Positions 23,733 through 36,609 are shown, counted from the first letter of the stretch. The stretch is 64,000 nucleotides of DNA from Akebia trifoliata (GCA_017979445.1 CM030710.1:12572248-12636247); one strand, 5' to 3'. The notes: a model not told the origin generated them from the sequence alone. Translations and numbers: made by a program.

Positions 23733-24890
23733 AACAGAGAAGGAAATGCTAGTAGTGGTCTATGCCGTTTAAAAATTTTGTCCTTACCTCATAGGATTTA
23801 AAGTCATAATCTACATAGACTACGTAGCATTGAAGTACATTCTATAAAAGAAAGATGCTAAAGTAAGGCTAATTCGTTTGATTCTACTTCTACAAGAGTT
23901 TGATCTCGAGATCCAAGACAAAAAGGGGACAGAAAATGTCGTAGCTAATCACTTGTCTATGATAGTTAATAAGCCATCCGAGGAGTCCTTACCAATCTTC
24001 GAATCCTTTTTCGATAAGCAACTTATACAAATGCTCTTCGTATGCAGACATTGTCAGCTACCTAGTTACAGGTCAATTCTCAGTCGAAATGAATAGTCAA
24101 GAGAAACTTCGTCTTCTATTGAAAATAAAATGGTATTTCTGGGATAAGCCATACTTATATAAGTATTGTCCTTATTAAATCATTAGACATTATATTACAA
24201 CATGTGAGCAAGTCAATATCCTAGAGTTTTGCCATAATCATGCCTGCGGATGGCACTTAAATGGTAAGAAGACCACTACGACAGTCTTACAGTGCGATTT
24301 TTTCTGGTCTAGTATTTTTCATGATGCCCACGAGTGTAGCAAATCATGTGATATATGTCAAAGATTAGGAAAAATCTCCAAGAGAAACGAAATATCTCAA
24401 AATCCCATCCTAATCATCAAAATTTTTTATGTGTGGGGTATGGACTTCATGGGACCCTTTCCTATTTCCCAGGGTTACCAATACATCTTAGTTGCCATTG
24501 ATTACGTGTTAAAATGGGTCGAACCTATAGCATGTAGAACTAATGATCACAAGGTTATGATAAAATTCATCAAATAGACGATCTTTTCAAAATTCGGTAC
24601 TCCGTGAGCTATCATAAGTTATGAAGGCTCCCATTTTTACAATAAGATATTTACTGCGTTGATGAAGAAATATCTCATAACGCATAAAGTTACCACACCT
24701 TACCACCCACAAACATAGTAGCCAAGTAGAGATTTCTATCAAGGAAATAAAGACTATCTTAGAAAAAACAGTCAATACTTCAAGGAAAGATTGGTCTTTG
24801 AGATTGAGTGATTTACTTTGGGCCTATAAGACCGCATTCAAGACACCCGTAGGGATGTCTCCCTACCGGTTAGTTTTTGGCAAGGCCTGT
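23733..24890 (+). pseudogene. Element H RNase H end and integrase N-half
   Basis: RNase H residues are visible up to about 23970 ([19 protein letters not shown]). The integrase zinc region is near 24220-24400 (SCDICQRLGK), and the core follows with WGMDFMGPFPISQGYQY near 24437-24485 and the second Asp region near 24615-24650. The end is [12 protein letters not shown] at 24855-24890, where the Tat element enters. Stops and frameshifts occur near 24100, 24575, 24600 and 24715. Confidence 0.8.
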
Positions 24891-25700
24891 TGTCAATAAT
24901 AAATTTCAACGGATCTACCTCGAGATCTGTGAAATAAGATTGCAAATGATGTTGATTGATTTTTGATGAAAAGTAGATACAAATCTCACTATTTCCTCTG
25001 ATTAACAGTCAAATACAAAATAATGATGACGTATGTAGCTTTTCTTCTCTCCATGCTTTGCGCATTATCGGCTAAGAATGATGCTTTGATGATGTCTTTG
25101 CTTTGTAATTGATCTTTCGTAGAGGCTTCTGTAGATCTTCTTTTCTCCGAACTTCGTGCTTTATCTATTGAGAATATTTTCTTGACTTCCAGAGAAGGGC
25201 TTTATGCTTAATCTTCTCTTTAGTCGAAGTCCGGATCTTTGAAGAACCTTGCTTTGTCTCTAGAGGAGGGCTTGAGAGCTTCTTCTTCTCTAGAGGGAGA
25301 GTTTCTGTCTTCTGAGAGAAAGTGATCCAGCTCCCCTCTCAATGAGAGAGGCTCTTGTATTTATAGACTTAAAAGTAATTTAACTTTCCAATTATACCCC
25401 AACTTAAAGAGGTTTAATTGATTTATTTAAAAGGTTAAATTTGTCCAAATCCAATTTTTAGGATTTAATAGATCATTATTGGGCCAAACTCTTTAGTTTG
25501 GGTGTAGGGCCCAATAATAATGTGTGGATCACTTGAATTTATTGGATCATGGGCTTTATCTGCAAAAAATCAAATCCAATTCATATGAAGCCCATCCCAA
25601 TTAATGAGCCCCAATTTAAACTTGTTGGCTTAATTTTAATTTAAGAGGCTTTCGTTAATTTAGAAAACGATGGGAATCCATTTAAATTTTGATGCCTACA
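24891..25700 (-). repeat. 3' LTR of Tat element F
   Basis: An 810-bp LTR, TGTCAATAAT on the plus strand to GCCTACA, aligning along its length with 59265-60075. A TATA-like TATAAATAC on the minus strand is at 25357-25365, conserved in the other LTR at 59732-59740. Confidence 0.9.
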
Positions 25701-25713
25701 AATGCCCCCTTAA
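25701..25713 (-). other. Polypurine tract of Tat element F
   Basis: The minus strand reads TTAAGGGGGCATT directly before the LTR start (TGTAGGCATC). It serves as the second-strand primer site. The GGGGGCATTTGT arrangement is usual in Tat-group elements. Confidence 0.75.
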
Positions 25714-26965
25714 GGATGCGTAGTCATCGGCGCAGCTGAAAGCAATGCTTCCTTGATTATGTTTTCATGAATGCAAACGCTTTAGCGAGGATGAATATTT
25801 ATCTTGACATTTTCATTTTCGACTTGTCTTTTCTTGGCTTTGACTTCATTAGGAGGTACATGGTAAACTTGAATCTACCCAATTTTTTTTTACACAACTT
25901 TTTTTGGAAGGAAATAATGAAATTCTTGGCCTCATGTATGATCATGAAGGTCACATGAGATGAACCACAATTGATAGGTGTGATTTGGCTTAAAAGAAAC
26001 TGAGCAATATTGAAATTGGCATAAGTGAGATGCATGATATCAAAACCATGTTTTTTATTTTACTCACGTAATACAAATTTCCAACTTCATCCCTGTGTGT
26101 TTGTGGTCAATCCAGCACTATTCAAAGATAAATTGGAGTGGTTTGATAATTGGAGTTTTACATTACCACTATGGGGCCCACGAGAACAATTTTGTTTTCT
26201 TTGATAACTGATGACATGACATAGATGGAGTATGAATTGGATATAAATCAAACTTCAATTGAAATAAGGAGTCAAATTCAACACAAACTCAAAACAAAAA
26301 CCCATCTCCTTATTAATGTGGTGTTAAATTGGCGAACGTGGTAGTCTATGTAAATCCAATGTCCCTTGGCAAGGTTTGAAATCTTACAAATTTGTTAGCC
26401 TAGTCTCTCATCACACAAACATGTAATATACTTTTCCATATCTCCAGAACTCTCATTCATTTTCTTTCTTTACTTTTTTTTTGCACGTTTCCATAATACA
26501 ACCTTCTTGTGCTCAAACAGAATAAATGGGAACGAGATTTGGAAAGAAATTCTATGTATTAGTCATAGAGTCCAATTAAAACACATCTCCAACCCCTACG
26601 CGAACACAACCCTACACTTTGGATCTGTCACGTCTCCAACTCGCATCCAAACAAAACAATGTGGTTTTGTTGTTTTGATGAATATCTAACCTTGATATTC
26701 CACCATTGTAATTGAGGAAGTGTATTCTTAATGAGTTTGGCACTGCAGTTGCGATGAAACTGCACAATCGGTAAGCAACTTATCTTTCTTAACTCTCTTG
26801 TAATTGTAGAGACACATGGAAGGGCTCACACAGCAATTACACGGCTCCTCTTTTTTTTTTATTCTTTCACAAAAAGAAACATTGTTCTACCACATGTCCA
26901 TGCTCCTTCTTGTACGTTAGCTCCACAGCCAATCAACCACCGGTTTCAAGAAGGGCTCTCCTTCT

Positions 26966-27278
26966 TTAAACAGAGCACCGTGCTGTAGAAGGTTCATCGT
27001 CTACTATTTGTTTCCTCCTTCTTCTTTTTTTTCTTTGCAGATTTTGATGAAGGAGCAACAACTGCAACCTTGGGTTTAGTTTCTTCCTTAAAATCAGGAT
27101 CACTGGAGGAATCTAAGCTGTTTGAAGCCAGCTTTCTTTTCTTACTCCAACCGTTCTTCAAAACAGAGGTTGGGACTGGTTTCTTCTTGATAGCAACAAC
27201 AATGTCTTCATCCAGTCTTCTTCTTCTTAAAATTTGTTTTCGATAGTGATATATTATACTTCTTTTACTCTACAGGTT
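26966..27278 (-). pseudogene. Possible captured host-gene fragment, lysine-rich
   Basis: A minus-strand open segment of about 104 codons with no ATG ends at a TAA at 26966-26968. It is rich in Lys/Arg clusters (RRRRLDEDIVVAIKKKP, NGWSKKRKLAS, AKKKRRRRKQ) and has an acidic-serine stretch (LDSSSDPDFKEE), a mix seen in nuclear or nucleolar proteins. It does not resemble retrotransposon proteins. T-rich sequence ending in AG lies upstream on the same strand (near 27243-27250), so it might be one exon carried along by the element. I do not recognise the gene, and the segment could also be chance coding in a biased tract. Confidence 0.3.
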
Positions 27279-27840
27279 GAACTAAAAAGTAGAAATTAGA
27301 CCAAAACAAAACCAAAGAGGGAGAGATAGAAGATTAAAGATGACAACCACAGCAGCTTCTTCTTTTTTTCCTCCATTGATGGATGTTGGGGAACTGATGG
27401 AGACATTTGTAAACCCTTGAATTTCAATTTTGACCGAGGGTTTCTAAATTAATAGAGATTCTATAAACACACAGACTTTTACTTGTAACAAATCACAGAT
27501 TTTTTATTTTTATTTTTTTTTATTCAGGTTTTCTCGATTTTCGGAACGTGAGGGGCAACTAAGAGCTTTAATCCTTGTTATTGCTTCTCAGTCACTTAGA
27601 GTTTCTCGACAACTTAAAGCTTTAGTCTCTATCATTTCCAAAATAAAGTAATCTCCCAAACTTGAAATTTTTAATACCTTTTGTTCTTGTATACCATGAT
27701 TTGCAACAGGGTGCATTGATCAAGATATTATGAACTGTTCTTGTCCGCCAAATTTTATAATGACTATATTTGTTAATCATTCTTGGGACAAATATTGTTG
27801 ACTTGTCAAAAGAATTGCATGATGAGAGATGTACCCCTAG

Positions 27841-29165
27841 AAGAACCATGCCACGAGAAATTTGTCCAGCCAGTTGGCCAATGTCTAAAGCAAGTGTTCA
27901 TCAGTAATGCTTAGGAGTGAACAATGTCAACTGGCTTGCAGAATCACTAGATGCAAAATTTGTATACACAAAAGAACCATGCGACGAACTATTTATCTAG
28001 CTAGTTGGCAAATTTCTAAATCAACTGTTCATCAGTAATGCTTATGAGTGGACAACATCGACTAGTTGAAAAACGTCAACTGGCTTGTAAAATCACGAGA
28101 TGCAAGATTTGTATACACAGAAGAACCATGTGACGAAACTTGTCCAACCAGTTGGCCAATCTCTAGCGGAGCTATTCATCAGTGGTACTTAGGAGTGGAT
28201 AATGTCGACTGGCTGACAAACGTCAACTAGCTTACAGAATCATGAGGTGCAAGATTTGTATACGCGGAAAAACCATGCGATGAACTATTTGTCCAACTAC
28301 TTGGCCAACCTCTAAAGTAACTGTTCATCAGTAGTACTTAAGAGTAGACAACGTCAACTGGCTAGAAGAATCACGGGACGCAAGCTTTGTATACGTCGAA
28401 GAACCATGCGACGAACTATTTCTCCAGCCAGTTGGCTAATCTCTAAAGCAACTGTTTATCAGTAGTAATGAGGAGCAGACAATGTCAACAGACTGACAAA
28501 CATCAACTGGTTTGCAGAATCACGAGACGCAAGATTTGTATACGTAGAAGAATTATGCGACGAACTATTTGTCTAGCTCATTGGCCAATCTCTAATGTAG
28601 TTGTTCCTCACTAGTGCTTAGTAGTGGACAACGTCAACGGGCTGACAAATTTCAATTGATTTGCAAAATCACGAGATGTAACATTTGTATACACAGAAGA
28701 ACCATGAGACGATCTATTTGTTCAACTAGTTGGCCAATTTCTAAAGCAGCTGTTCATCAGTGGTGCTTACGAATGGACAATGTCAACTAGTTGACAAACG
28801 TCAACTAGCTTGCAGAATCACGAGACTCAAGATTTGTATATACAAAAAAACCATGCGGCGACCTATTTGACCAACTAGTTGGCTAACCTCTAAAGTAACT
28901 GTTTATTAGTAGTGCTTAGGAGTGGACAACGTCAATTGGCTGGCAAACATCAACTGGCTAGCAGCATCACAACATCAACTGACTAGAGAAAACCATGCAA
29001 CGAATTATTTTTCCAACCAGTTGGCCAACCTCTAAAGTAATTGTTCATCAGTAGCGCTTAAGAGTGCACAACGTTAACTGACAGACAAACGTTAACTAGC
29101 TAAAAGAACCATGCGATGAATTATTTGTACATTCAGTTGGCCAAACTCTAACGCCAGAACATTAT
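27841..29165 (-). repeat. Tandem repeat array, about 148-bp unit, about ten copies
   Basis: The marker agaaccatgcgacgaa recurs at about 27841, 27972, 28121, 28268, 28398, 28550, 28697, 28845, 28986 and 29103. Spacings are about 148 bp, with shorter units of about 118-131 bp that lack part of the end. Each unit carries ccagttggccaatctctaaag, gttcatcagtag.gctta, and a doubled caactggctgacaaacgtca motif. Copies differ by about 10-20 percent. The array lies in the 3' untranslated region of the Tat element, where such arrays are known to give rise to satellite repeats. Confidence 0.85.
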
Positions 29166-29593
29166 TGAACATGATGATTTTTTTTTTTACTTTTTTTTGT
29201 TGATGTGATTGAACCTGAAGTAACTTTACAGGCTGCCTACGTACCTAAAATGGGATCAAACCATATCGTAGTTCGGATAGATAATGCTCTAAGTTTTGCC
29301 TAAATCGCCCTCTTGGGTTTTCAATCTAGCAAGCTCAAATTTCTTTTTTTTTTGTCTGGACCGTTCATAGTTTTAACTCATGCGGGTCAGGAATATCATG
29401 TAGTTTAAGCTCGTACGATAATGAGCATTGCTAAACAGTTTAGGCTCATGCTGAGGAGCATTATCAAACAGTTTAGGCTCGTATCGAGGAGCATTCTTTT
29501 AAGCATAGTATTATTTAAGGAATTTACTGTTAATTGGACCAAAATGTAATCCTTCTGATGTTACAAGAAGGATGCACCATTAGTGTATACTTC

Positions 29594-30860
29594 TTACACT
29601 ACATGAGGTCCATCCCATTTTGGACCAAACTTCTTTCCAGAATGGTGTGAGAGGATGATTGGTCGTTGTACGGCTAGGACTAGATCACCAACTTGAAGGG
29701 AATGTGGTCGAACTTTTTTATTGAATGCACGTGAGAGACGAACTTGGTAACACCCTAGTCGTTGTTGTGCTTCCAATCTATTTTAGTCCAATGCTTTAAG
29801 TTCAGCCAGACGTAACTTGCCATTCTCATCGTAGGTTAAACCTTCTTGGATCGCAATCCTTAGGGAAGGGATCTGACATTCCAAAGGGAGAATAGCTTCA
29901 ACTCCATTAATCAATGAGTAAGGTGTGGCTTGCATGGGGATGCGATATGAGTTTCTGTATGCCCATAATGCTTTTCTAATTCGTTCGTGACAATCTTTGA
30001 AACAACCTTCTCAAGAAGCTTACAAAGAGTTTTGTTAATGTTTTGGCGAGTCCATTTGTTGTAGCGTTGTACATTGTAGAACATCTCTACTTAATGTTAA
30101 ACTTCATGCAGAATTGATCCATTAGCGTATTGTTGAAAGATTTCCCATTATCTATCATGATACATCGTGAAATACCGTAACGGAAGACGATATTATTTTT
30201 GATGAAGTCGATTACCGTTTCTTTCTTTACCTCTCGAAGGGGAGCTGCTTCAGTCCACTTAGAAAAGTAATCAGTTGCTGTAAGGATATAAAGATGTTGT
30301 CTTGAGGATTTTGGGAGTGGTCCAACGACATCAAGTCCCCACCCATCAAAGGGCTAATATGCGATTGTAGGATGCGATGGCTCCGGTGGTTGACAAATGT
30401 AATCTCCATGAAATTGGCAAGTTTTATACCTCTTTGCATGGTCTAAAGAATCTTTCACCAGAGTAGGCCAGTAAAATCCCATCCTCTTCAGACTGTGATG
30501 GAGTTTCGGCCCTGACTGATGTGAACCACACATTCCAGAGTGTGCTTCTTCTAAAGCATCTTGGATTTCATCATCTTCGAGATATCTCATTAAGATATCG
30601 TCGAAAGAACGATGATATAACTTATCGTTGAAATATAAAAATTGAGGTGCCCTAAGACGTATTTCGATTTTGTGCTTTAGGTCGTTTGACAGCTTCCCAT
30701 GCTGTAGATAGTCAATAAGTAGTTGTCTCCAATCTTTTACTTCGACTATTTTGATGATGTTTGCTTCGTGCAATTCGTAATTTTCTTCTATCAAAGGAGG
30801 TAGTACCCACCTATGACATATAGGGATACTCATTGTCTCTCCTTCTAGCATAGTCAAACT
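29594..30860 (-). pseudogene. Tat element F integrase
   Basis: The zinc-binding N-domain is in a 167-codon frame at 30354-30857 (EEAHSGMCGSH, then KRYKTCQFHG). The core is partly out of frame at about 30000-30350 (the TATDYFSKW-type segment near 30250). The C-terminal domain is at 29594-29776 (VRPHSLQVGDLVL, GPKWDGPHVV). Frameshifts near 30355 and 29990 and several stops inactivate it. The C-terminal piece carries the usual short beta-rich domain and no chromodomain, as expected for a non-chromovirus. Confidence 0.8.
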
Positions 30861-31049
30861 TACAACAAGACTAGCTATAGCGTCAGCCTGTTTATTTTCA
30901 GCTCTTGGTATGTGCTTGATGATGACATCTTCAAACTAACTTAGAAGTTGTGTAGCATACTGGTGATAAGGTACCAACTCATGTTTTCGAACGTCATACT
31001 CAGTTGAGAGTTGGTTGATGACAAGCTGTGAGTCCCCATACACATAGAG

Positions 31050-31490
31050 TTAGTGTAATTTCATCTCTAGCCCGAGTTCTAAACCAATGATCAGATATTG
31101 GTATTTTACAACATTGTTTGAACATAATTTCGTCAAGGCAAATGAAAATGGCAATACCTCATTTTGTGGGATGATAAAAATTACACCTGCCCCTACTCCA
31201 TCTCTTCTAGCCCCGCCATCAAAGAACATTCTCCAAGCTGGAAGTACATCAATAGAGAATACTTCTTCGTCAAGCAAGTCGTGAGACAATTCCCATTCAG
31301 TTGGAATATGATGATCAACAAGAAAGTCGGCTAATGCTTGCCCTTTTATAGCCTTTTGAGGGATGTAAATAATCTCAAATTTTGATAAGAGAAGGGCCCA
31401 TTTAACTAGTCTTCTCGACAAGATCGGCCTTGTCATGATATATTTGACTGGATCAGTTCGTGTAGTGAGTTGAATTATGTGCGATAACAT
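31050..31490 (-). pseudogene. Tat element F archaeal-type RNase H
   Basis: An open frame of 146 codons ends at 31050. Its first half is the tail of the ordinary RNase H (RPILSRRLVKWALLLSKFEI, ALADFLVDH). A spacer and then a second, archaeal-type RNase H follow (WRMFFDGGARRDGVGAG with the first catalytic Asp; NNVVKYQYLIIGLELG, where K replaces the usual catalytic Glu of NNVAEYQAL). The doubled RNase H is diagnostic of the Tat/Ogre lineage. The lost Glu and the truncated end show it is dead. Confidence 0.8.
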
Positions 31491-32600
31491 GTAATGCTAG
31501 AGTTTCTTTGTGACGAAGATAAGCGCTAAACATGTCTTCTCGATGGGTGAATAGTTTACTTCTGCTCCAACAAGAGTTCAACTCAAGTAGTCGAATGCAC
31601 TTTCTTTTCCTTCAACATTTTCTTGAGCTAGCAATATACTCTTAATGACATTTCTTGTGCACTAATATAGAGAATTAGTGGCTTCTCAAGAATTGGTACA
31701 GAAAGAGAGGAGGCATGGAAGTTACTCCTTGATACTTTTCAGAGCATTCTCGCAAGTTTCATCCCATTCAAATGATGTATCTTCTTCATCAATTGACTGA
31801 AGGGATGACAATGCCCAGCTAAGTTTGAAATAAATCTACGAATGTAAGCAAGTCGACCTTATGGACTTTTGAGTTCATGAATGTTCTTTAGTGTCGACAT
31901 CTTTTGAATGACTTCAATCTTGTTTCGATCAATTTCAATACCGCGATGTCGAACCACGAATCTTAAAAATTTACCCGAGGTGACTCCAAAAGTACATTTT
32001 AGTGGATTCAGCTTGAACTGATACCGTCGTAATCTGTCGAAGGTATCACGTAGATGTTGTAAGTGATCTTCTCTTTTCTTAGATTTTACTACTAGGTCAT
32101 CAACGTAACATTCGACCTTGTCATGTAGCATGTTATCAAAGATCTTTTGCATAGCTCGTTGGTAAGTAGCACCGGCTTTCTTAAGTCCAAAAGGCATAAC
32201 TTTGTAACAATATATACCTTTTGGGGTACGAAAGGGTATAAGCTCCTCGTCTTTTGGCGATATTCAAATTTGATTGTAACTAGAAGATCCATCCATGAAA
32301 GATAAGGCTTCATGTCCTATAGTCGCATCAACCATAAGTTCAATGATTGGGAGTGGAAAATCATTTTTTAGACATGCATTATTCAAATCGCGATAATCGA
32401 CACATACCCGAATATGTCCATTCTTCTTTCTTACCGGAACTATGCTGAAAATCTAGGTTGGATACTTTACTTCTCGGATGAAGCTAGCTTATATCAACTT
32501 GTTGACCTCTATCTTAATTTGTCGTATCAACTCTGGCTAAAAATGACGTTGTGCCTGTTTTATTAGACGAACTCCGTGTTTAACTACGAGTTAATGAACA
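31491..32600 (-). pseudogene. Tat element F reverse transcriptase and RNase H start
   Basis: The RT N-region is seen on the minus strand near 32330-32420 (VCVDYRDLNNACLKNDF). The palm is open at 31859-32197, with MPFGLKKAGATYQRAM and the catalytic YVDD box (CYVDDLVVKS). The thumb and RNase H start lie at 31500-31860 in broken frames. Stops occur near 32265, 31860 and 31490. Confidence 0.85.
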
Positions 32601-34800
32601 ACGATCTCCGGGTCAAGTCCTAGCATTTCTTTGTAAGTCCAAGCAAATGCATCTTTATATTCTTATAGCAACTTGAGGTACTTGAATTCTTCATGCTGGT
32701 TTAGAAGGGTGCTGACGAATGTAGGTCGCGACTTTTTAATTGTCCCAAGATTTACTTCTTTCAAGTTATCGGCAATGGCTTGTCTACATTCTTCAAAGAC
32801 TGGTGGAGCATTTTCGAGTTCTTCATCTGACGACGTAGAATCTTCTTTAGGAAATTTCTCAATGGAAATATGATTTACAAAAACAACATCTTCAGAATTG
32901 TCTGTTCCAACAGTTGAAGCTCGGCTGTTGCTCGTTTGGTTTGTGAGGATGATGGTGCGTCACTTCACAATCAATGCATCTGATATCAAGACCTCTAAAG
33001 CTGCTTGTCGTTTCATGCAAGTTGGAATAGTGCTATGCAAGCCACTACTATATTTATACTCCACATGTTTATTTATTTGCTTAGGTTGACGTCGCGATTC
33101 TCTTCGTATTTTTACTCCAACATTCTGACTAAGTCTAAATATAGCAGACGTACGAGATTTATTAATTTGTACATCATGATGATCATCTAAAGCACCTAAT
33201 CGGTCAAATACCGACTTTGTCGAGATGTGGTCACCAATTCGATCAAAGATTGATGTTCGTGGAACTGATGTTTCTTCTAGAAACTCATCAATGACCTCTA
33301 CTATAGTATGTTGTGAAGAAGTCATCTTCATCTTAAAAATTTTGATTGGAGCCTCTGACGTATACCCTAGCCCTGCTCGTGTGAATGAAACTCTTTCTCC
33401 AACTCGAACGAGTTTGACTTGTTTTGCAGTTAAACCATGAATTTCATCAATCTGTGGTAATTCACCCAATCACACAGGTTCACCATTTTCATAATCGATA
33501 ATCTTGAATAACTTTGAAGTTTTAGGACCGAACCAACTTCTGGATTCTACTTTTACAAGGTTGTCTTTATGATTCTTCGCGATTGACGTAGTTGGGACAA
33601 CATTTTCCACGGGTGTCCTTAGTATGTAAGATTTTTGGAGAGGTGTAACCGAAAAGGTTAACTTTTCTTTTAACGTCTCCATTTCGAATTTAGAGATAGA
33701 AGGCTTGGTCTTTGAAGAAATCTCTTCGAAAGGTGATTGTCCCGACTTTCATCTCGATTGTGGCACGTAATGAAGCATTGGGGTTGGCAACACAATTGTA
33801 GATGACGCGTCCACCATTGATTGACCCACCTTGATCTGTCGAGTTTCTGGTTCTTGCTTCTTATTTCGCTCTTTCTGAAGCGGACGACCAGGAGAAATGT
33901 CCTTGGCATCATTCGTAGTATGCTTTCCTTTGTCGGGTTTTTACTTACTAGAAGGAGGTACCGAAACTAGAAGTGCTTCTTGAATGACATCCCCTTCAAA
34001 ATAGAATTTCGCATCTGCAAAATATGTTTCTACCATGTCAAACGGTTGATCTTCGACTATTACACATTTTTGCACACCATCTTAGTAAGACTTGAAGCAT
34101 TGATGTAACGTGGATGGTACTACCCTAGTTTCATGCAGCCACGGTCAACCGAGAAGCAAGTGATATGAAGTTCTACAATCAATCACGTGGAAGAGCGTTG
34201 TTGACTCCAAATCTACAATAGAGAGCTTGACTTTTATCATACTGATCGCTCTTTAACCTCCTAAGTTGAAATCCTGAATCATAAACTTACTGCGAGCAAG
34301 TTGATCCGATGAGATGCCAACTTATTTCATAGTACGAATTGGTATGATGTTGACCGTAGAACCACAATCCAAGAGGATTATTTGAATTTTAGTTTCCCTC
34401 ACATAACCTATAACATAAAGTGGCCTATTGTGAGGTCGAGACTCCAGTTGGAGATCCTCGTCAGTGAAGGTGATTGTGGCCATACACATACTGTCTTGTT
34501 GTGGATCTATGTCAGGTTGAACTTCCTGTTTTGAATCAGTTGAGCTTTGCTTTGAAGCAAGCTGAACTTTTTGGAATTCACTGGACAAATCCAAGTCGAC
34601 TTGCGAATCTTCTTTTTCCGAGGTGCTATTATCTTTTTCAAGTTGTTGATCTCCATCATTGGAAGTAGTAGGATGTTCTTTGGACCTATCATCAATATTA
34701 TCTTCTAACACTTCCGCTTTTACTTGATGACATGACACTGTGCAGACTTCCTTCAAGAGCTTCTTGGGTAAGAATTCTAAAAGAGTAACCAGCACATGGG
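32601..34800 (-). pseudogene. Tat element F protease and the long spacer before RT
   Basis: Protease starts within a 157-codon frame at 34322-34795, ending with VRETKIQIILLDCGSTVNIIPIRTMK. The active-site triplet is D-C-G with Ser after it, unlike the usual D-G/S/T-G, so it may be altered. Its remainder runs to about 34050 in broken frames. A low-complexity spacer with charged segments follows (32960-33469, SIFDRIGDH and SVFDRLGALDD), as is usual between protease and RT in this group. There are many frameshifts. Confidence 0.7.
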
Positions 34801-36609
34801 CAATTGTTGAAGGATGTCTTCAGGGTCTGCGGACGGAACTTGGAAAGCCTTCTTCTTTGTTTCTCTCTTTCGTTTCTTTGATCCTGTACTTGGTTTTGAC
34901 TTTCTTCTCTTTCTCTTTGGCTTCGAAATATAAGGAGTTGACATATATGTAGGGCGTCTTTTCCGACGAGTGACAACTATCCATCCTTCGTCATCAACTG
35001 AAGCAGACTCTGAGATGTCTGACCTTGAATTTGAAGCCGAATGAGATTGTGGTCCTTGTTGAAGTGAAGTGAGAAATGTGATGATTTTTCTTTGATTTGG
35101 CCTTGTCCCAACGTGGGATGGGCCTTTTTAATATCGGAATGTACAGATATGAGTTGTGATGGTTTAGGTAAAACTTTGGTGATCTGGGGAGATGGAGTCT
35201 GTATAGCATACTAACTTGCCAAGAGTATTGGATCAAAAGATCCAAAAGTGATAGAGGTCATGTTGAAAGTAGCAATATTTTCAACATAGTCCAGTTCAAT
35301 TTTCCCTTGACATGCCAAATCCATAATCTTCTCTTTGAAGACGAAGAATTTTTCAATCGGGTGACTAATCACCCTATGATAGCGACAATATTTGGGATCA
35401 TTATCGGGACCTACTTCCTCGGGTCGTTTGGGCACTGAAAGTTCAATGAGCATTATTTTCAACAACTCTTCGAATATGCCCAAGACATCAGCATACTCTT
35501 TTGCCTCAAGCTCTTTGAGAGTTTTCCAAGTTTTTCCTTTTTCTTATGTTGAATCAGCTTGCGGCTGATATTCTCTTCTCTTACCTGTGATCTTGATAGG
35601 TTTGCTGGTGGTGGTAGACAAGACTTCTTTAGTTTTGAAGGACTTGCCATCCTTCTTTTCTTGTCTTCGAGGCTCGCTTGGTCATGGAGTCTGATGCACA
35701 GCTATACTCTGCTCCATGTCGTGGGCTCGAGTAGCTAGCTCTTCGAAAGCATATGGTTTAATTCCTTTCAAAATGTAAAGGAGTTGCCAGTGCATCCCTT
35801 GAACACACATCTCGATTGCAGAAGATTGAGAGAGTCGATCCATGCAGTTGAGAGAAAGATTTCTCCATTGCTCGATGTACTCGATAACTGGTTCATCCTT
35901 CCTTTTTTTGACGGTGACGAGTTTCACCATACTCACTGTTCTTCTAGTACTGTAGAAGTGGCTAAGGAATACTCTTTAAAGTTGATCCTAACTGTCTATT
36001 GAGTTGGGTTCCAAATCATTGTACCGATTGAATGCTTTGCCGAAGAGGGAACGAACGAATTGTTTCACCATGAAATCACCGAATGTACCGGCGTTATTGC
36101 AAATTTCGATAAAGTGGGCAATATACTGCTTTGGATTGCTTTTTCCTTCGAATTGTTGGAATTTTGGTGATTGATATCCTGCCAGAAGACGCATTTGTTT
36201 GATGCATTGAGTATAGGGTTTGGAGTAGACCAATGAGGACTGTGGCATGCCCCCATACTGAGCACGGATGGTGTCAGTAATCATTGCTTGTAGTTGTTGA
36301 ACGAAAAGTGAAGTAATAGACCCTTGTGGTGAATCTCAAGTAGCTTTTCGTGAACTAGAATAGTCTCCTCATTGTTCTTTTTCATGCGGAGCAGCGTATG
36401 CTTCAAGGGTGAATCTTGGAGGACGTGAGGGTCCAGCACTCAATTCATTCTCTTTGTCTTTCTACTCCAAACGGCTGAAAAGAGTTACAATTTGAATATC
36501 TTTGTCTTCCATCGCTTTTTTAAACTTGTTGATGGTGTCTGCCATCTGAGCAACTTGTTCCTCCATCGTTAACGCTCTAGCTGTCATCACTACTCTGATG
36601 GATGTGTGA
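34801..36609 (-). pseudogene. Tat element F gag, downstream part
   Basis: Read on the minus strand from 36609: a heptad-rich segment (MEEQVAQMADTINKFKKAM, at about 36500-36570), then capsid at 35680-36284 ([70 protein letters not shown]), and a region with KYCRYHRVISHPIEKCF-like zinc-binding residues at 35330-35420 (C..C..H...H). Stops occur near 36480, 36335, 35990 and 35680. The N-terminal gag part lies 22 kb away at 58879-59264, because the CRM composite sits between TSPSQT and HTSIRV. Confidence 0.85.

Larger units (their letters stand above)
25714..29560 (-). other. Long 3' untranslated region of Tat element F
   Basis: A 3.9-kb region between integrase and the polypurine tract. It holds, from right to left, a block of about ten tandem repeats (27841-29165), an unexplained open segment (26966-27278), and AT-rich sequence without signals. 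Plus-strand frames such as 25767-25958 have no domain and are not called. Long, variable, repeat-bearing 3' regions are a known property of the Tat lineage. Confidence 0.7.

Noticed and set aside
27841..29165. Regularly spaced repeats that might suggest a CRISPR-like array
   Set aside because: The whole 148-bp unit repeats with no unique spacers, in plant DNA, within a Tat 3' region. It is a tandem repeat.
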